Shown here: positions 36,346-47,957 of the stretch, one piece after another
Numbering within the stretch: position 1 is the stretch's first letter
How the letters are laid out: the number at the start of each line of letters is the position of its first letter
Assembly: GCF_021130785.1 (NCBI RefSeq)
Contig: NC_060214.1
Coordinates: 43,383,001-43,447,000, forward strand
Direction of reading: 5' to 3'
DNA: 64,000 nucleotides
Origin: Homalodisca vitripennis
Taxonomy: Eukaryota > Arthropoda > Insecta > Hemiptera > Cicadellidae
Notes under the pieces: model-generated
What the model was told of the DNA's origin: nothing
What the model saw: only the letters and a program-made list of their open reading frames with translations
Databases searched by the model: none
Position numbers and translations under genes: made by a program

Positions 36346-39300
36346 TCACATTAACAAACTTAATATACATTTATAGAAAACACACTTTAAGGAACAACAC
36401 TTATAATACTTTAAACTAAGAATACTATTTAAAAAACTTGTGTCATTCAAAGACAATAGCCAATCAAACACTTTTTTGGAAAATTTATATAAATTGCCAC
36501 TGGATTTAATGCTATTGGATAACTGGTTATAATATTTTGGTCCCAAGTACTAAAATGAATGCCGAAAAAATGACTTGTTTACTTTTGTCAATTTAAAGTT
36601 AATTTGGTGGCTAAATCTTGTAACATAATGCAAATTTTCCAAACCAAGATTTCCGCTTCTAATAAAAAATATCCTTAGCACTTTATAAATGAAAATATGC
36701 TGAGCAGGTAATATACGCAAATTTTGAAACAATGGAAAAGAACTGTCCCTTTTTGACCCCTTTAAAATTATTCGCAAAAAGTAATTTTCAGTTATTCTAA
36801 TTTTTTTAATTAAAAATTTAAAGGTACCACCCCAACACACAATTCCATACTGCAATCTTGAATGAATTAATGCAAAGTACATTGTTCTGAGTAGCGAAGT
36901 ACTACAAACATTTCTCAAGAAATAAAACTTCCTTATTTTTTGTGTAGAATATCAATGTGTGCTTCAAAAGTAAACTTCTCATCTAAAACAATACCTAAAT
37001 ACAATTTTGAAAAATTGCATAATTTTGAGTGAAATATTATAGGAAATGGAATTTCAAAACCTGAAAAATGAAAATTCAAATATTTCGATTTATTTGTGTT
37101 GACTTGCATACGATTTTTGAGACACCATCTTAACAATCGAAGATCTTGATTAATCGAAAGCCCAATCATGGCTTCGTTTTGTTGAGAATAAAAAAGGGCA
37201 ATGTCGTCAGCAAAAGCACTAATGCTGCCTTCAAAATTTAAGTTTAACAAGTCGTTTATAAAAATTTGAAATAAAGTTGCCGAGATAACCGATCCTTGCG
37301 GTACTCCGGCCTTAACAACCTTTGAAGTACTGAATATTTTGCCGATTTTAACACGTTGTCTTCTACCAATAAGGAAAGATTTAAACCAACACAAGGGAAT
37401 CCCTCTTACCCCTGCAGCCTCCAACTTGGATTGGAGAATTCCGTGATCAACCAAATCAAAAGCCTTTTTAAAATCAATAAAAAGACCTGATGTCTTAAGT
37501 TTATTATTGAAACTACGGTAAATCTTTTCTGAAACTGCTATGAGAGCATCCTCTGTAGATTTGCCTTTTGTAAAACCAAATTGACAAGGGTTATAAAAAT
37601 TTGTAGTCTGCAAATATTTTTTAAGTCTTACTATCATAATCTTTTCATTTAATTTTGAGAAAACTGAAAGCAAACTAATGGGTCTCAGATTGTCAGTTTT
37701 AATTGAACTACTATTTTTAAAAATTGGAATAACAGAGCTTAATTTTAGATTTTCAGGAAATATTCCCTTACTAAAGCTAAGATTAATTAAATGTGTCAAA
37801 ATTGCTGCTAATTCAGGGATCGTAAACTTCAGTAGTTGCACGGTAATATTGTCAAAACCAGAATTTTTTTTATTTTTCATGCCTATAACGATGCTTATAA
37901 CTTCTTCTTCCGTAGTAGGAGTTAAAAAAAGAGCGTGGGCAAGCGTACAATGGAGGTAGGTTCGTCGCTTGGACTTGACCCGGGCGGTCAGACTGCACAG
38001 AGATAAGGTAATTGTTTATCTCTTCTGCGATATCGGCTGGTTCTGTGATTGAAACACCGTTAATATTTTCTATGCGTTCAACCGTTTTATTTTTACTCTC
38101 ACCAGTCAAGCTATTTATTATTTTCCATTGTTGAGCACTGTCTCCATTGCATCCCAATAATTGATTTCAATAAAAACTATTTTTCGCTAACACAATTTGA
38201 GAGTTTAACATTGAACAGAAGTTATCAAAATATTTTTTTAACTAAATCAAACGGCCTTCTTTTGTATATTTTGTATAATTTTTTACGCCTTTCAAATTTG
38301 TTAAAAATGTATTTCGTTAACTACGGACTCATTGATTTGGCTTTTGTAAACTTTGAAGTAATTTCAACATTTGTACTGCTACCTCTAATACATATATTTA
38401 TAATTTCATAAAACTTACAAAAGGAATTATTTACATCATTATCCAAGTATACATAATTCCAATTGATTGTCTGTAACTTATTCTTAACAAGATTAAAATC
38501 TATAGCTACTTTCGATAAATCAGAAATTTGAACAGATCTTACAGATTGGTTTACAGATTTTGTTGGCACAATTTTAAAATTTACAGCTAATAAGCAATGA
38601 TCAGTTATATACCCTGATCAAAAACAGAAGCCTGAAAATTGTTTATATACTTATTCCTTACAAAAAAATTGTCTGTTATTGTTTTAGATGAATTTGTTAT
38701 TCTTGTAGGACTGTCAATTAAAGATACAAAACCGATGTTATTTAATAAACTTTGATAACTAATTGAGGTTTGAGTTTTTGCAGCAATATTTATATTAATG
38801 TCTCCAACATAAATAAAATTGTTTTTTAAGTTTTCGATTTCGCGATTCAACTCATTTAAAAATATATTTTCAGAATATCCTTGAAGTCTATACCAACAAA
38901 ACATTTTAAAACAGGTAGATTTAAATTTAATATCAAGAAGTATCAGCTGATACCATTTCTATGCGCAACTTATTACAAACAATACTTTGGTCAACAAAAC
39001 ATAACACACCGCCTGCTCTATATACAGGGTGGAAAAAAAGTATGGAAACGCTTTCACTAATTTTGTATGGCTTCACTTATACAAATTAAATTTTGTACAT
39101 CACTAATTTTATTAAGAACCTAGTTTTTGAGACCAGTAGGGACATTTTTTATCTTTTCAGGGGGACGGCCTGTGAGGAGTCGGACGAAAATCTTAAATGT
39201 AAGCATAGGCCGAGTTTGGTATCAAATTAAAGGTGTAGTAAAGAGAAACTCATTACCGCAAACCGCTCTTAAAAAGATTGACCCTATCCAGAGTACGAGC

Positions 39301-39529
39301 CGGTTGAATTTCAAACAAATTTCGTAAACAAATTATATCCTGGAATATTAAAATTACAAGATTCGTCTGACGAAATCCAAATTTCACTGAGAATTATAAA
39401 ATTTATTTTTCGCTTCATGTGTTCTAGCTCTATCATAAAGTTGTTAAAATTTGACCTCATACTTCTTATGTTTGTATATAGAAATGACAGCGTACTTTCA
39501 TCATTTTCGGAAAAACTGAAAAAACTCAT
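36346..39529 (-). pseudogene. LINE-B ORF2 (AP endonuclease + reverse transcriptase), broken
   Basis: ATG 39529 starts MSFFSFSENDESTLSF. The endonuclease N-terminus has SFLYTNIRSMRSNFNNF and the LSEIW motif. It is interrupted at 39317 by a foreign repeat and resumes at 39022 with YRAGGVLCFVD, then FIYVGDININ near 38800 and SPTRIT near 38700. After a linker (37870-38157) the reverse transcriptase is well preserved in one 315-codon frame (37880-36933): SSVIPIFKN, LRPISLLSVFSK, FIDFKKAFDLVDH, AGVPQGSVISATLF and the catalytic AFADDIALFYS. The C-terminal region follows in two further frames (SRLQYGIVCWGG; GPKYYNQLSN) to 36346. At least six shifts or stops in addition to the insertion make it inactive. 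Confidence 0.85.
39023..39316 (+). repeat. ~294-bp repeat inserted in LINE-B endonuclease
   Basis: LINE-B coding sequence stops at 39317 (NIPGYNLFTKF) and resumes at 39022 (YRAGGVLCFVD). Between them lies unrelated DNA starting tacagggtggaaaaaaagta, a terminal sequence style common in insect DNA transposons and their short derivatives. The other end (gccggttgaatttcaaac) shows no matching inverted repeat, so this is probably a truncated copy. No target duplication is evident. Strand is arbitrary. Confidence 0.6.
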
Positions 39530-39703
39530 AAATATCTAGATTTGAAATTGATGAAAAACTATAGTAACTCATAGCTTTGAATAATGAACAAAACGAAAAA
39601 TAACTGTAATTTACAACAACAAAATGAAACAAAACCTAAATTATATACCACTCCTGGTAATAACAAACCCATTATTGATATAACTCTACCTATCCCCTTT
39701 AGA

Positions 39704-40797
39704 TTAGTACACTCTAAGCACATAGCAAAATAAATAAATCAGATAAAACTTAAAATATTCCCTACTTTGGTACTTAAAAAACTTTATCCGATTTAGCCTA
39801 CTCGCCTTAAGTAAGACTTTCAAGTAACTCATAAGATTCGACTCTCTTGAAAGGAGCGCCTTGACTCTTTGTACAAAGAACTTCCCGTCCCTTGCCCAGG
39901 CATAGGCGTACCCCACTTCTCTACACTTTGCTTTCAACTTAGAAAGAAATACCTAATTGTCCGGTGCCAGGTGTTCGTTCACGAAGACTCTGTCCCCAGG
40001 AAACACCGCACTCACATCCCGCGCCGTCAGTCCTCCTTTTCTCTGCCTGTACTTCTCAATGATGCTATCCCGTGTTGATCTTCTTACGAATTTTACGATT
40101 AGTGCTGGAGTACGATTCTTCTGAAAATCAGGAACCCTGTGAGAAGTTGAGATGTCATTCTCGCTGACCTCCACACCCAGAGATTGCGCGAGATCCTTCA
40201 CTAGGCTGTTGGTGTCCTCGTTCGGTGTCACAGGCAGTCCGCTTATCTCTAAGTTGTCCTTCCTGGAATACTGGTCCATAGATCTTACTTTGTCCTTCAG
40301 AGCGGTTACTTTGCAGGCAAGATTAGCGTTCCTAGAACGAAGCTCCTCATTCTCCTTTCTTAAAGTGACGAACTCGGCGGACATCTCTCTCATGAGCTTG
40401 TTTGCTTCATCCAGCTTGTCTGATGCAAACTCACTGAGGCCGCTACCTCATCCATATCTTTCCTAAAGGTTTTCGCCGTGTCCGAAAGTGAAATCATGTC
40501 CAATTTAAAAGTTTTGAGCTCCTTAAAAACATCGAACTTCAGCTCATGTAATACTTTGAGCATGAACTCCTTTGTTAAAGGGGTGCTGGAGCCTGCGCCG
40601 ACAGTACTGGGGTTAGATGAGGTGTTACGACAATCCATACACTTCCACTCACGATTTGAACGGGTCTTCTTAAAAGAAGGGTCGTTTTCTATACAACGAG
40701 CATGACAAACTTTGTCGCAACCACCGGCACATTTTACGGTAGTCTCCACTTGCTCCGTAGCACACACCTGCCCACAGATACCGTAGTTAACTGACAC
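39704..40797 (-). pseudogene. LINE-B ORF1 (PHD-like finger, coiled coil, RNA-binding core)
   Basis: ATG 40797, MSVNYGICGQVC. Residues 8-57 form a Cys/His-rich finger (CGQVC, CAGGCDKVCHARC, WKCMDC) of PHD type, as in CR1-like ORF1 proteins. A helical, charged region (LRKENEELRSRNANL) follows. The RNA-binding core has MDQYSRKDNLEISGLP and STSHRVPDFQKNRTPALIVKF; the C-terminus has RVFVNEHLAPDN and, after a shift, YAYAWARDGKFFVQR. One shift near 40395-40450 separates the finger from the core (SEFASDKLDEANK reads in the second frame), and another lies at about 39940. The product would coat element RNA. Confidence 0.8.
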
Positions 40798-40959
40798 TTT
40801 TATTTTAATATGATTAAACTAAATAAATCATAAATAAAATTCAGTACGCACTAATACAGCACTCCGCTAGCGATCGATAACACAAGACTCAACTTGCAAA
40901 GACTTGCTGCGGCGGAGCGACACACTAAGCGTCTTATATGTACGGTCTTTGGAGCCAGA

Positions 40960-41141
40960 ATGATCAGAAGGACTTAGTGAACTGGTCAAAATAACTCCAA
41001 GGTCCCTCAGACGATCAACTCTGTTAAGGGGCACACCACCTATATGGTAGTTAAAGTTGAAAGTTAACGTAGCGCGAGTGAACGAGATAACTTGGGACTT
41101 GGAGATATTTAGGTCCGTAGAAATAACCTAAATATGCTGGT
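40960..41141 (-). mobile_element. LINE-A, 5' part (RT region), 5'-truncated
   Basis: Minus strand: LNISKSQVISFTRATLTFNF then GGVPLNRVDRLRDLGVILTS and SLSPSDH, the RT stretch between the catalytic box and the C-terminal region. It continues into 35988 onward across LINE-B. The 5' truncation at about 41141 coincides with the target duplication tgagtat shared with 35074-35080, so LINE-A inserted already truncated, with a net length of about 1.1 kb. Confidence 0.8.
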
Positions 41142-42290
41142 TGAGTATGCTGCTAACCTAGCGGTTAGAGTATGTAATACGCTGTCATGGTCGACCAAGT
41201 TAAATATAATTATCATAAGGAGTGTACCAAACTTTGTTTAGGCTCAAGAAGCCATGTTTCAATCGAACTGTACATATAAACAAAATGCTTGTGCCTACAC
41301 TTATTTTTCCGTATTTCGACTATTGCAATGCCATATTTTTGATGTTAACATTAAAAAACTACAGAAGGTACAAACGAATGTATTCGTTATATTTTAGATT
41401 TACCAGTAGATGCGCTTATTATTGTTTATTCTAAAGAGCTATGCTGTCAAAATATAAATGAAAGAATTGAGAATAGTGTTATGCTACATATGTAAAAACT
41501 TTTGATGTTCAAGAAACCAGATTATAGATCCCATCAATATATGTAATGAACTGTGTGAATAGTAGGTAAACAAGATTTCGTAACACGACTTTACAGTTAC
41601 AAATTCATAGGACAGAAATTACTAATACATTAATATCAAGTAAAGAGGGTAAGTGTATTAAACAATTTGGATGACAATATTAAATATGCTCTTAAATATT
41701 TCTTTGGCTAGATAAATACTGTACAATTCTTTAAAAAAATATACTTAATTAAATAATTTTGACTTAGAGTATGTAAATAGTCTTTTACTGTGTTGTATTG
41801 TTTTCGTTTTGTTACCTAATATGCTCAATGTGCATGAAGTATAATGAATATTTATGATACTCTTTACTATGCATGTTTAAAATGCACGTGATGTAGTAAC
41901 ATGTTTGCGATGTTGATGTTAGTTTGAGAGGAATATTTATTGCATTTAATGCTGAATTATATCTCAATTATGTAATGTTGACTGTGCAATTATTGTGAGA
42001 AATGAAGAATTTTTGTATAATTAATAATATTTGTCTCCCAATTCTGTACTGCAGGTATAAATTTGTAACAAGCAGGTAATGCAAATGCTTAGTCAAAAAC
42101 ATTGTAATAGATAATTGTATCTCTGGCCGGTATTGCTTGTGTGTGATATCTTTAGTATTTTAATACTTTGGGGTTTTTAAACTTAAATAAGAGTATAGAC
42201 AACGTACCACGTTACTTTGTGTTTAATTTTGTATATTATAATAACAATGGTAGATGTAAAAAAATGTCTTAATAAACATTTGAAAAACAA
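41142..42290 (+). mobile_element. LINE-D, 3' part (RT C-terminal region and 3' UTR)
   Basis: Directly continues the fragment ending at 35080: EYAANLAVRVCNTLSW, then RSVYQTLFRLKKPCF, LVPTLIFPYFDYCNAIF and KLQKVQTNVF in shifting frames, then NINERIENSVMLHM at about 41450-41490. This is the RT C-terminal part of a LINE different from A and B. The rest is non-coding, with aataaa near 42270 and an A-rich end at about 42290. A stop-riddled relic, the oldest layer of the nest. Confidence 0.75.
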
Positions 42291-43031
42291 AATTATTTTG
42301 TATAGTAACATAATTTTACGTCATTCGTAATTTCAACTTTGTAGCAGAATATAATTTTTGCTCTTAGCAACAAGTTTGCTAAAAGTGCTAGTAGTGGTTT
42401 AATACTAATTTTGATAGGGTAAGGAAATATTCTCCCTTCAAGAGTTGTATAATATGGGGTAAAATAGCAATAGTTTATTTGTATTTAGATGCAGTTAATT
42501 TAAATCCAGATGTTTATGCATTTGTCGATCTTAATTTTTCATCCTTAGTAAATTTTATCTGTGGACATGTATATTTTAATTAAAATGTAATAAATTGTTG
42601 TGTTTGATTGTAAATATTAATAAATGATATTTTATAGTTTATTTCTAAATAGGGACTTGTTTCTAAACATTTATTTCAGATCTGTATTGTTTGAGGTCAA
42701 ATTAAAAAAGACCACTAGGCTTGTCTTTTGTATAAAGAAACATAATTTACTATTTGCTCTTAATATAATGTTTCAATAAAGCAAGTTTCTTTTGTAAACT
42801 TTTCATTGCGCATTACTTTGTTGAGTAAATAATATTAAATTCGATCGACAACAATGACACAAATTTAATGTAAGTGGTGCTAGACAATAAAGGTCAAACT
42901 AACAAATCTCTTTTATAAATCTTCAATTCAATCTATTCTAATACATTAATCGAATGATTCATAAAAAGAAGTTTGACAATCCCAATCGTTACAGTTTTCT
43001 GAAGGAAATCAGTAACATGGTTTCATACACC
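42291..43031. other. GR-B upstream region
   Basis: AT-rich, no repeat recognised. The open frame of GR-B extends back to an ATG at 42954, but the conserved part begins at the ATG at 43032. Promoter elements could not be picked out. Confidence 0.4.
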
Positions 43032-43701
43032 ATGAAAAATATTCCAAACTACATCTTTTGGGTTTGGCAGGCATTTGGAGGTCTGCCACTGAAAATTACT
43101 TCGGGCCCTAAAACTCTCAAAGAACTGACGTTTTCCATAGCTGGTTTCATGTGGTGTTTAATACTATTCATACTGCAGGAAGTTCTCTCTTGCATCGTTC
43201 TCTACATAAAAATCACAGATTTAAGAGTCGGTTATGAAAGAAGTAGAACCGAAAAGTTCGCAATGATTCTAGACTTGGTGGCTCTCCAAATTCTGGCAGC
43301 TTCCACATTCTTCAGTGGCACATGCAAGTACCCAAGGATAGTTGACGTCTTTGGTACACTAGATCGAATCTATCGAGACCTTCAGTACAAGAACAGAGAG
43401 GTCAAGGTCCAAGTAAAGGTCATCGTAGTCTCCATCGTAACAGCTTTGCTGCATATGGCCAACTTAGCAAAAATCGTAATGAACAATGCGCTAGATTTCT
43501 CGGTGTTGAATTCTGTCACCTTTCTGTTGCTAGACTGCACACAACTTGCCTTTCTCTTCCACTTCACTTATGTAACTGAAAGTATCATTATGGGATTCAA
43601 GACTGTTAGTAACAAGATGAGAGAGGAGATTATCTGCAACTTAATTGAACGAACGGTGATGCAGCGCAGCCTAGGTGATGGTCACATCTTTCATACAACA
43701 C
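43032..43701 (+). CDS. GR-B exon 1
   Basis: 670 bases, open, ending phase 1 at c|gtgagt. About half the residues match GR-A exon 1. The ATG at 43032 aligns with the GR-A start. Confidence 0.85.
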
Positions 43702-43806
43702 GTGAGTGAAGTACTTGTTAAGATTTTTGTAATTTTTTAATTTTGCAGCGAAAAGTTAAGTTCATACGGCTAATTGTACACGTGTTATATTTTTATGTGA
43801 TTGTAG

Positions 43807-44082
43807 GCAATACGGTATCTAAGATCAAGAAAGTCAAGTCTCTGATGAACACCTACTGGATGCTGTGTGACGCCGTACATCAGGCTAATGACTTCTACTG
43901 TGATCAGCTGATGGCCGTTATGTTCTCCTTATTTGTCCACGTCACTATCAAGTCCTACTTCTTCTTTATGAATGTTAGATCTGGTTACGTGTTTCGCCAT
44001 GACTATGGATTCAGTCTGGGTCCTGGTTCTCATCTGCTATGCGATTCTGGTTGCAAACTCAAGCACGGAGATCACTAACTCG
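43807..44082 (+). CDS. GR-B exon 2 (one-base insertion)
   Basis: 276 bases against 275 in GR-A. The frame breaks at the TTT at 43992-43994; with one T fewer it reads GYVFAMTMDSVWVLVL to SSTEITNS and meets the gtaatt donor in phase 0. Confidence 0.85.
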
Positions 44083-44663
44083 GTAATTTCTCTTGTTGAA
44101 ATATAATAGTTAAATATAGTAAACTAATTTTCTATACAAAAACTTCTTATAAGAGAGGTTGTGCTAATAACATTTAAACAAATTAAGAGTATGTCTCTCA
44201 GAACACATCTGTTTGTTCATCATAAATAATACTTGTTGTTGAACATAAATAATACTCTAGATTGGTTTGTCTTAAAAAATTCTTATATAGGAAGATACTT
44301 ATTAACAAATTTCCTGTTTAGAATTTCAATATTTTAGTTATCAATAATATCTTACTTCATTTGTAGGCTTAGTGAATTAAAGTCAGCAGTAAACTACGTA
44401 ACCCTTATTAGTTTTATCTTCCATGAAAGTTAATGTTTCACTAAGGAAAAAGTTTCGAATAAAAGAATTAATCTATTTTGTCTTCCCTAATAATTACTAA
44501 CAGATACTAGAATGTGCTGTTTAAATAATTATGTTTAAAAAATAAGTACTAATTTTTTTTCATTTATACAAGTTTTAGACTGCCTAATGTACCACCTATG
44601 AACCTAAATGCCTTGTTAACAATACAAATTTTGTCATATTATGATTTTTTTCCTGTTCTTCAG

Positions 44664-44732
44664 GCCGACAATACTGCGGTGATGATTTGCAAGTTGATAA
44701 ACAAAGATCTGGATCCGAGTTTAAGGAAACAG
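44664..44732 (+). CDS. GR-B exon 3
   Basis: A 69-base micro-exon, phase 0 at both ends (ctgttcttcag / aaacag|gtatgg). It encodes the intracellular loop ahead of the last membrane helix, ICKLINKDLDPSLRKQ. Confidence 0.8.
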
Positions 44733-46789
44733 GTATGGCAACATGACCTAGTATTTTTTCCTCTAGGTAGATTCAGTTTGAGGAACTGGTAGATACTACT
44801 ACCTAAAGTGTTTTTAAACTGATAGCTACTACTAACTAAACAGTTTATAAACTAGTAGAAGTTTACTTATTACATAAACAGTCCATTTTATTAGATGTTT
44901 GAGCAATGTATAAAAGTTGAGCTAATTGGTTTTGGTATAAAAGTTGAGCTCAAACATGTAATAAACTTCAAACGTAAGAGCGTAAGTCTAATTACAAAAA
45001 TTCATAATTATATGTCAATTATAACATTTTTAATGTATAAATAAAATTACTTAAATAAATATACTACAATTAAGGAACTAAACCCAAAAATCTGTTTTAT
45101 TTTGATAAAATTAAAGTTATTTAAAGCCAATACCACATAATTCATTACATTTTAAAGAGCATATGCATTAACCGATTCATTCTATTGTACATTATAAACA
45201 TTTCCCTTTTGTTGCAGGCCTCTAAATATAATGTGTAATAAAATACAGAGGGAAACTCTCCTATTTTGAAATTTCACTTCATATTAATTGATACATTCTT
45301 TAGTTAAACATTATTAGATATACTGGATTGGTCGTTCAACATACACTATGTTCTAAGAAAACTAAAAGTAAATACACTTGTTTTACTCGACCGCATTACG
45401 TAGGTAGGTTAACATAATTTAACAAGTAGATTAAATTATGTTTTTTTCTACTATATTATTAATTGTTTAGATATATAAAATTTGGCACAACTTTTAACAA
45501 CTGTGGCTTACCATTAGTGCTTAATCTGTTCTGTAGCCATTGACCATCTTCTTGCAACCGTCAATTAATGAGAAAATTTTGAATTCTTACCACGCTACTG
45601 CTGTAAAATATGTTAGTAACTTGAATAAAATGAATTCAATTGAATTTAAATGAATTTAAGAACTTCCTAAAACATTCTTCATACTACTTGTGTCATAACC
45701 TGTTACTGTTGGTGCATACTCAAAGTACAAACTGTAATTTTATAATGTTTTACGCAAAGATATGTATTAAGACTTATTGTCTTGATGTATACAAATAATT
45801 CTGACTGCAGTATACTAAATTGTTATTGGAAGTAGGTTTTTTAAATGTTACTTTATAAATAATAATAAAGACCTTATTTTCAACAACAGCAACGTGAGTT
45901 ATTTATTAAGTGAATTCAAAACATATTATTTCACTTTCAAATCAAAATAATACAATATTCCATGGAAAAGAAAGTTTACATTAGTGAACAACAAATTTAC
46001 CATATGAAAATTTTAATTCGACTAAAAAAGAGCTACTTACGCAAAATCCCACACAGAATAGTAGAATAATAAGTAAATCGAAAAGCACCAAGAATTAAAC
46101 CACTAAAATAAACTCATAAAACGCCCAGAAACGCGTTCTGAAGGTTTTGTGTTTGGCGACCCTATCCCCTCATACAGCGAACTAAAACCAACGCCTTTGA
46201 TTGGCCTCCAACTATCCAATCTCAAGACCAAAGAGACTCATTGTCAACCCCTATTGTAATCCCTTTATCAAAGTTGACTACCAGAAAAATTTTCTGTCTT
46301 ACTGTAACATTCATAGAATCCCGAACCCTTTTTTGAGAAATTAAATTACGTATTTTACCTAATTACTTACCTTATTTTGACATTACGAATTTAATTTGAA
46401 AATATTTTAGTAAATAAACTTTTAAATAGCTTATGTAGCAAAGGTTACACAAAGTACACCAAAGTGTAGTAAAAATTAAACTTTCAACAATAAAGTGTTT
46501 ACATATTTATACCTTTCTTCTGTTCAGAGTATTTGGTATGTAATTTAAATGCTAACTAAAAATAAATCACATAACAAGACTGATAAATATAAAAATTCCC
46601 TTTGTGTCTAAAAGGACATAAATAATACAGAATACAGAAGGATATTTGACAGAAACTTTGATTTAAATTGCACATTTATTGGTTTGATGTGTATAATTGG
46701 TATATTGAAGGGTATGGTGTCTTTATTTTTTGGATATAAATATTAAGCTTTTGTACGACAAATCATTTATATAACATAAATTATAATAT

Positions 46790-47957
46790 ATATATTATTA
46801 TTATTAATAATATTATTATTAAGTTCAACACAAGTTGCATAGACAAACACAGGGTCCAACTCATCAAATTCAAAATCACTTGGCAAACATTCTTTATGAT
46901 AAATCTTATTACACAGATCACATTCAAACTATGTGTCATGTTCGAACCGCACGTGTAGCATAACCCACCCAGCTTTACTTTATTCCCTAAGTTTTTCATT
47001 AAAACATTTGGTTTGTTGAATCTCTTTAGCAAGTCCAGTTTCGGTCCATTTTCTTCTTTTACCATTATTAGCAACTGTTTTATATTCCTTCTTAGGTGGC
47101 TTTGCTATGTTTTTTTGAAGTTCCACATTTCTTCATCTTTGTCATGTTTTGTGTCTGCCTCTTCTGGTTTTCTTTTTTAATTGCGTTTTCTTCTCGGGTT
47201 TTTTCCTTTCTGACTTCTTTCTCTCCTCTTCAGCCTTCTTTTCCTTAAAGATGGATTTGCATTTCTTTGATGTAATGACAAAGGGAACTCTCTCCGTCTT
47301 CCTTTTCCTTTCCTTTTTGGCGTTTCCCGGCCACAATAGTATTTCTGCTATGTGGATTGCGATGTCTGTGGATTTTCAAGAGGGGTTTTGTTAGGTTGTG
47401 TAGGTGTTGAGTACCACTGTTGGTTTTCTCTTGACTTAATAGGTGTTGCATAGCTGAGGTCCATTCCAAAAGGATTTTCATTTTTTAGGACTTCATGGCT
47501 TGTGGATGGAAGTGCATTTGCGTTATTTTCTGCTGGTATATCAATAATTACATTAGTCTGATCACAATTTTCACTTTCACTCCTCTTGAATTCATCCCTA
47601 CCCTATAGAGTGTATAAAAGAGGGTGTGTTCTGTATTTTTGTTACCCTCAGAATCGATGTTAACAATTTGTCTAGGATTTCATCACCTACAATTCCCTCA
47701 AACTGTTCAAGGGTGATGGTTTGGTTGGGTGTGCTGCTCTCGTCAACTTTTTTACGTTCTTTTCCAAACACACTTTGAAAAGTCTATGGCATCCGATTTC
47801 CATGGATAAAGGCCACAAGCCTTAAATCCATTCTTTAGGGTTTCAGGTTGTATAGCCTTTACGACTTCCTTTAAAAGGGGTGCAACGCATTCCCTGGTGA
47901 CTGCCTCCGTAGGATGATTTTTTCTATATTTCTTTAAATTACCCAGTGCCAACAACT
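46790..47957 (-). pseudogene. pogo/Tigger-type (DDE_1) transposase, C-terminal fragment
   Basis: Minus strand. After an acceptor-like cttttttag the frame reads LALGNLKKYRKNHPTEAVTR, APLLKEVVKAIQPETLKNGF and KACGLYPWKSDAIDFSKC. This is the conserved post-catalytic segment of insect pogo-like transposases (NGFxxCGLYPxxPxAxDxSKC). A low-complexity Lys/Glu/Arg stretch follows in several frames (47336-47142), then a Cys/His finger near 46960-46830 (FECDLCNKIYHKECLPSDF), as found at the C-terminus of this transposase type. The helix-turn-helix and DDE core are absent upstream up to the receptor exon at 48751, so this is a 5'-incomplete relic. It lies inside intron 3 of GR-B on the opposite strand. 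Confidence 0.75.

Larger units (their letters stand above)
35989..40959 (-). mobile_element. LINE-B, nearly full-length non-LTR retrotransposon
   Basis: A 4,971-bp minus-strand element inserted in LINE-A. The 5' end at 40959 begins attctggctccaaagacc, followed by a 5' untranslated region of about 160 bases, ORF1 with a PHD-like finger, ORF2 with endonuclease and reverse transcriptase, and a 3' tail of repeated attatttc. Target duplication is ATGA (35985-35988, 40960-40963). Removing the element restores the LINE-A reading frame (SPSDH then IASITSK). Both ORFs carry several frameshifts, and a ~294-bp repeat sits in the endonuclease domain, so it is dead, but younger than LINE-E. The ORF1 finger plus AP endonuclease suggests a CR1/Jockey-type element. 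Confidence 0.85.

Noticed and set aside
37678..37959. Plus-strand frame opposite the LINE-B reverse transcriptase, and similar frames at 40152-40466 and 40478-40705
   Set aside because: Antisense shadows of well-supported LINE-B coding sequence.
45219..45239. Acceptor followed by a six-codon frame and stop as an alternative end of GR-B
   Set aside because: The next real exon (48751) joins exon 3 in phase and carries the family signature.
46100..46330. Less AT-rich patch with CCAAT-like sequence, similar in style to 26220-26480
   Set aside because: No shared sequence beyond composition could be aligned by eye, so no repeat family is claimed.
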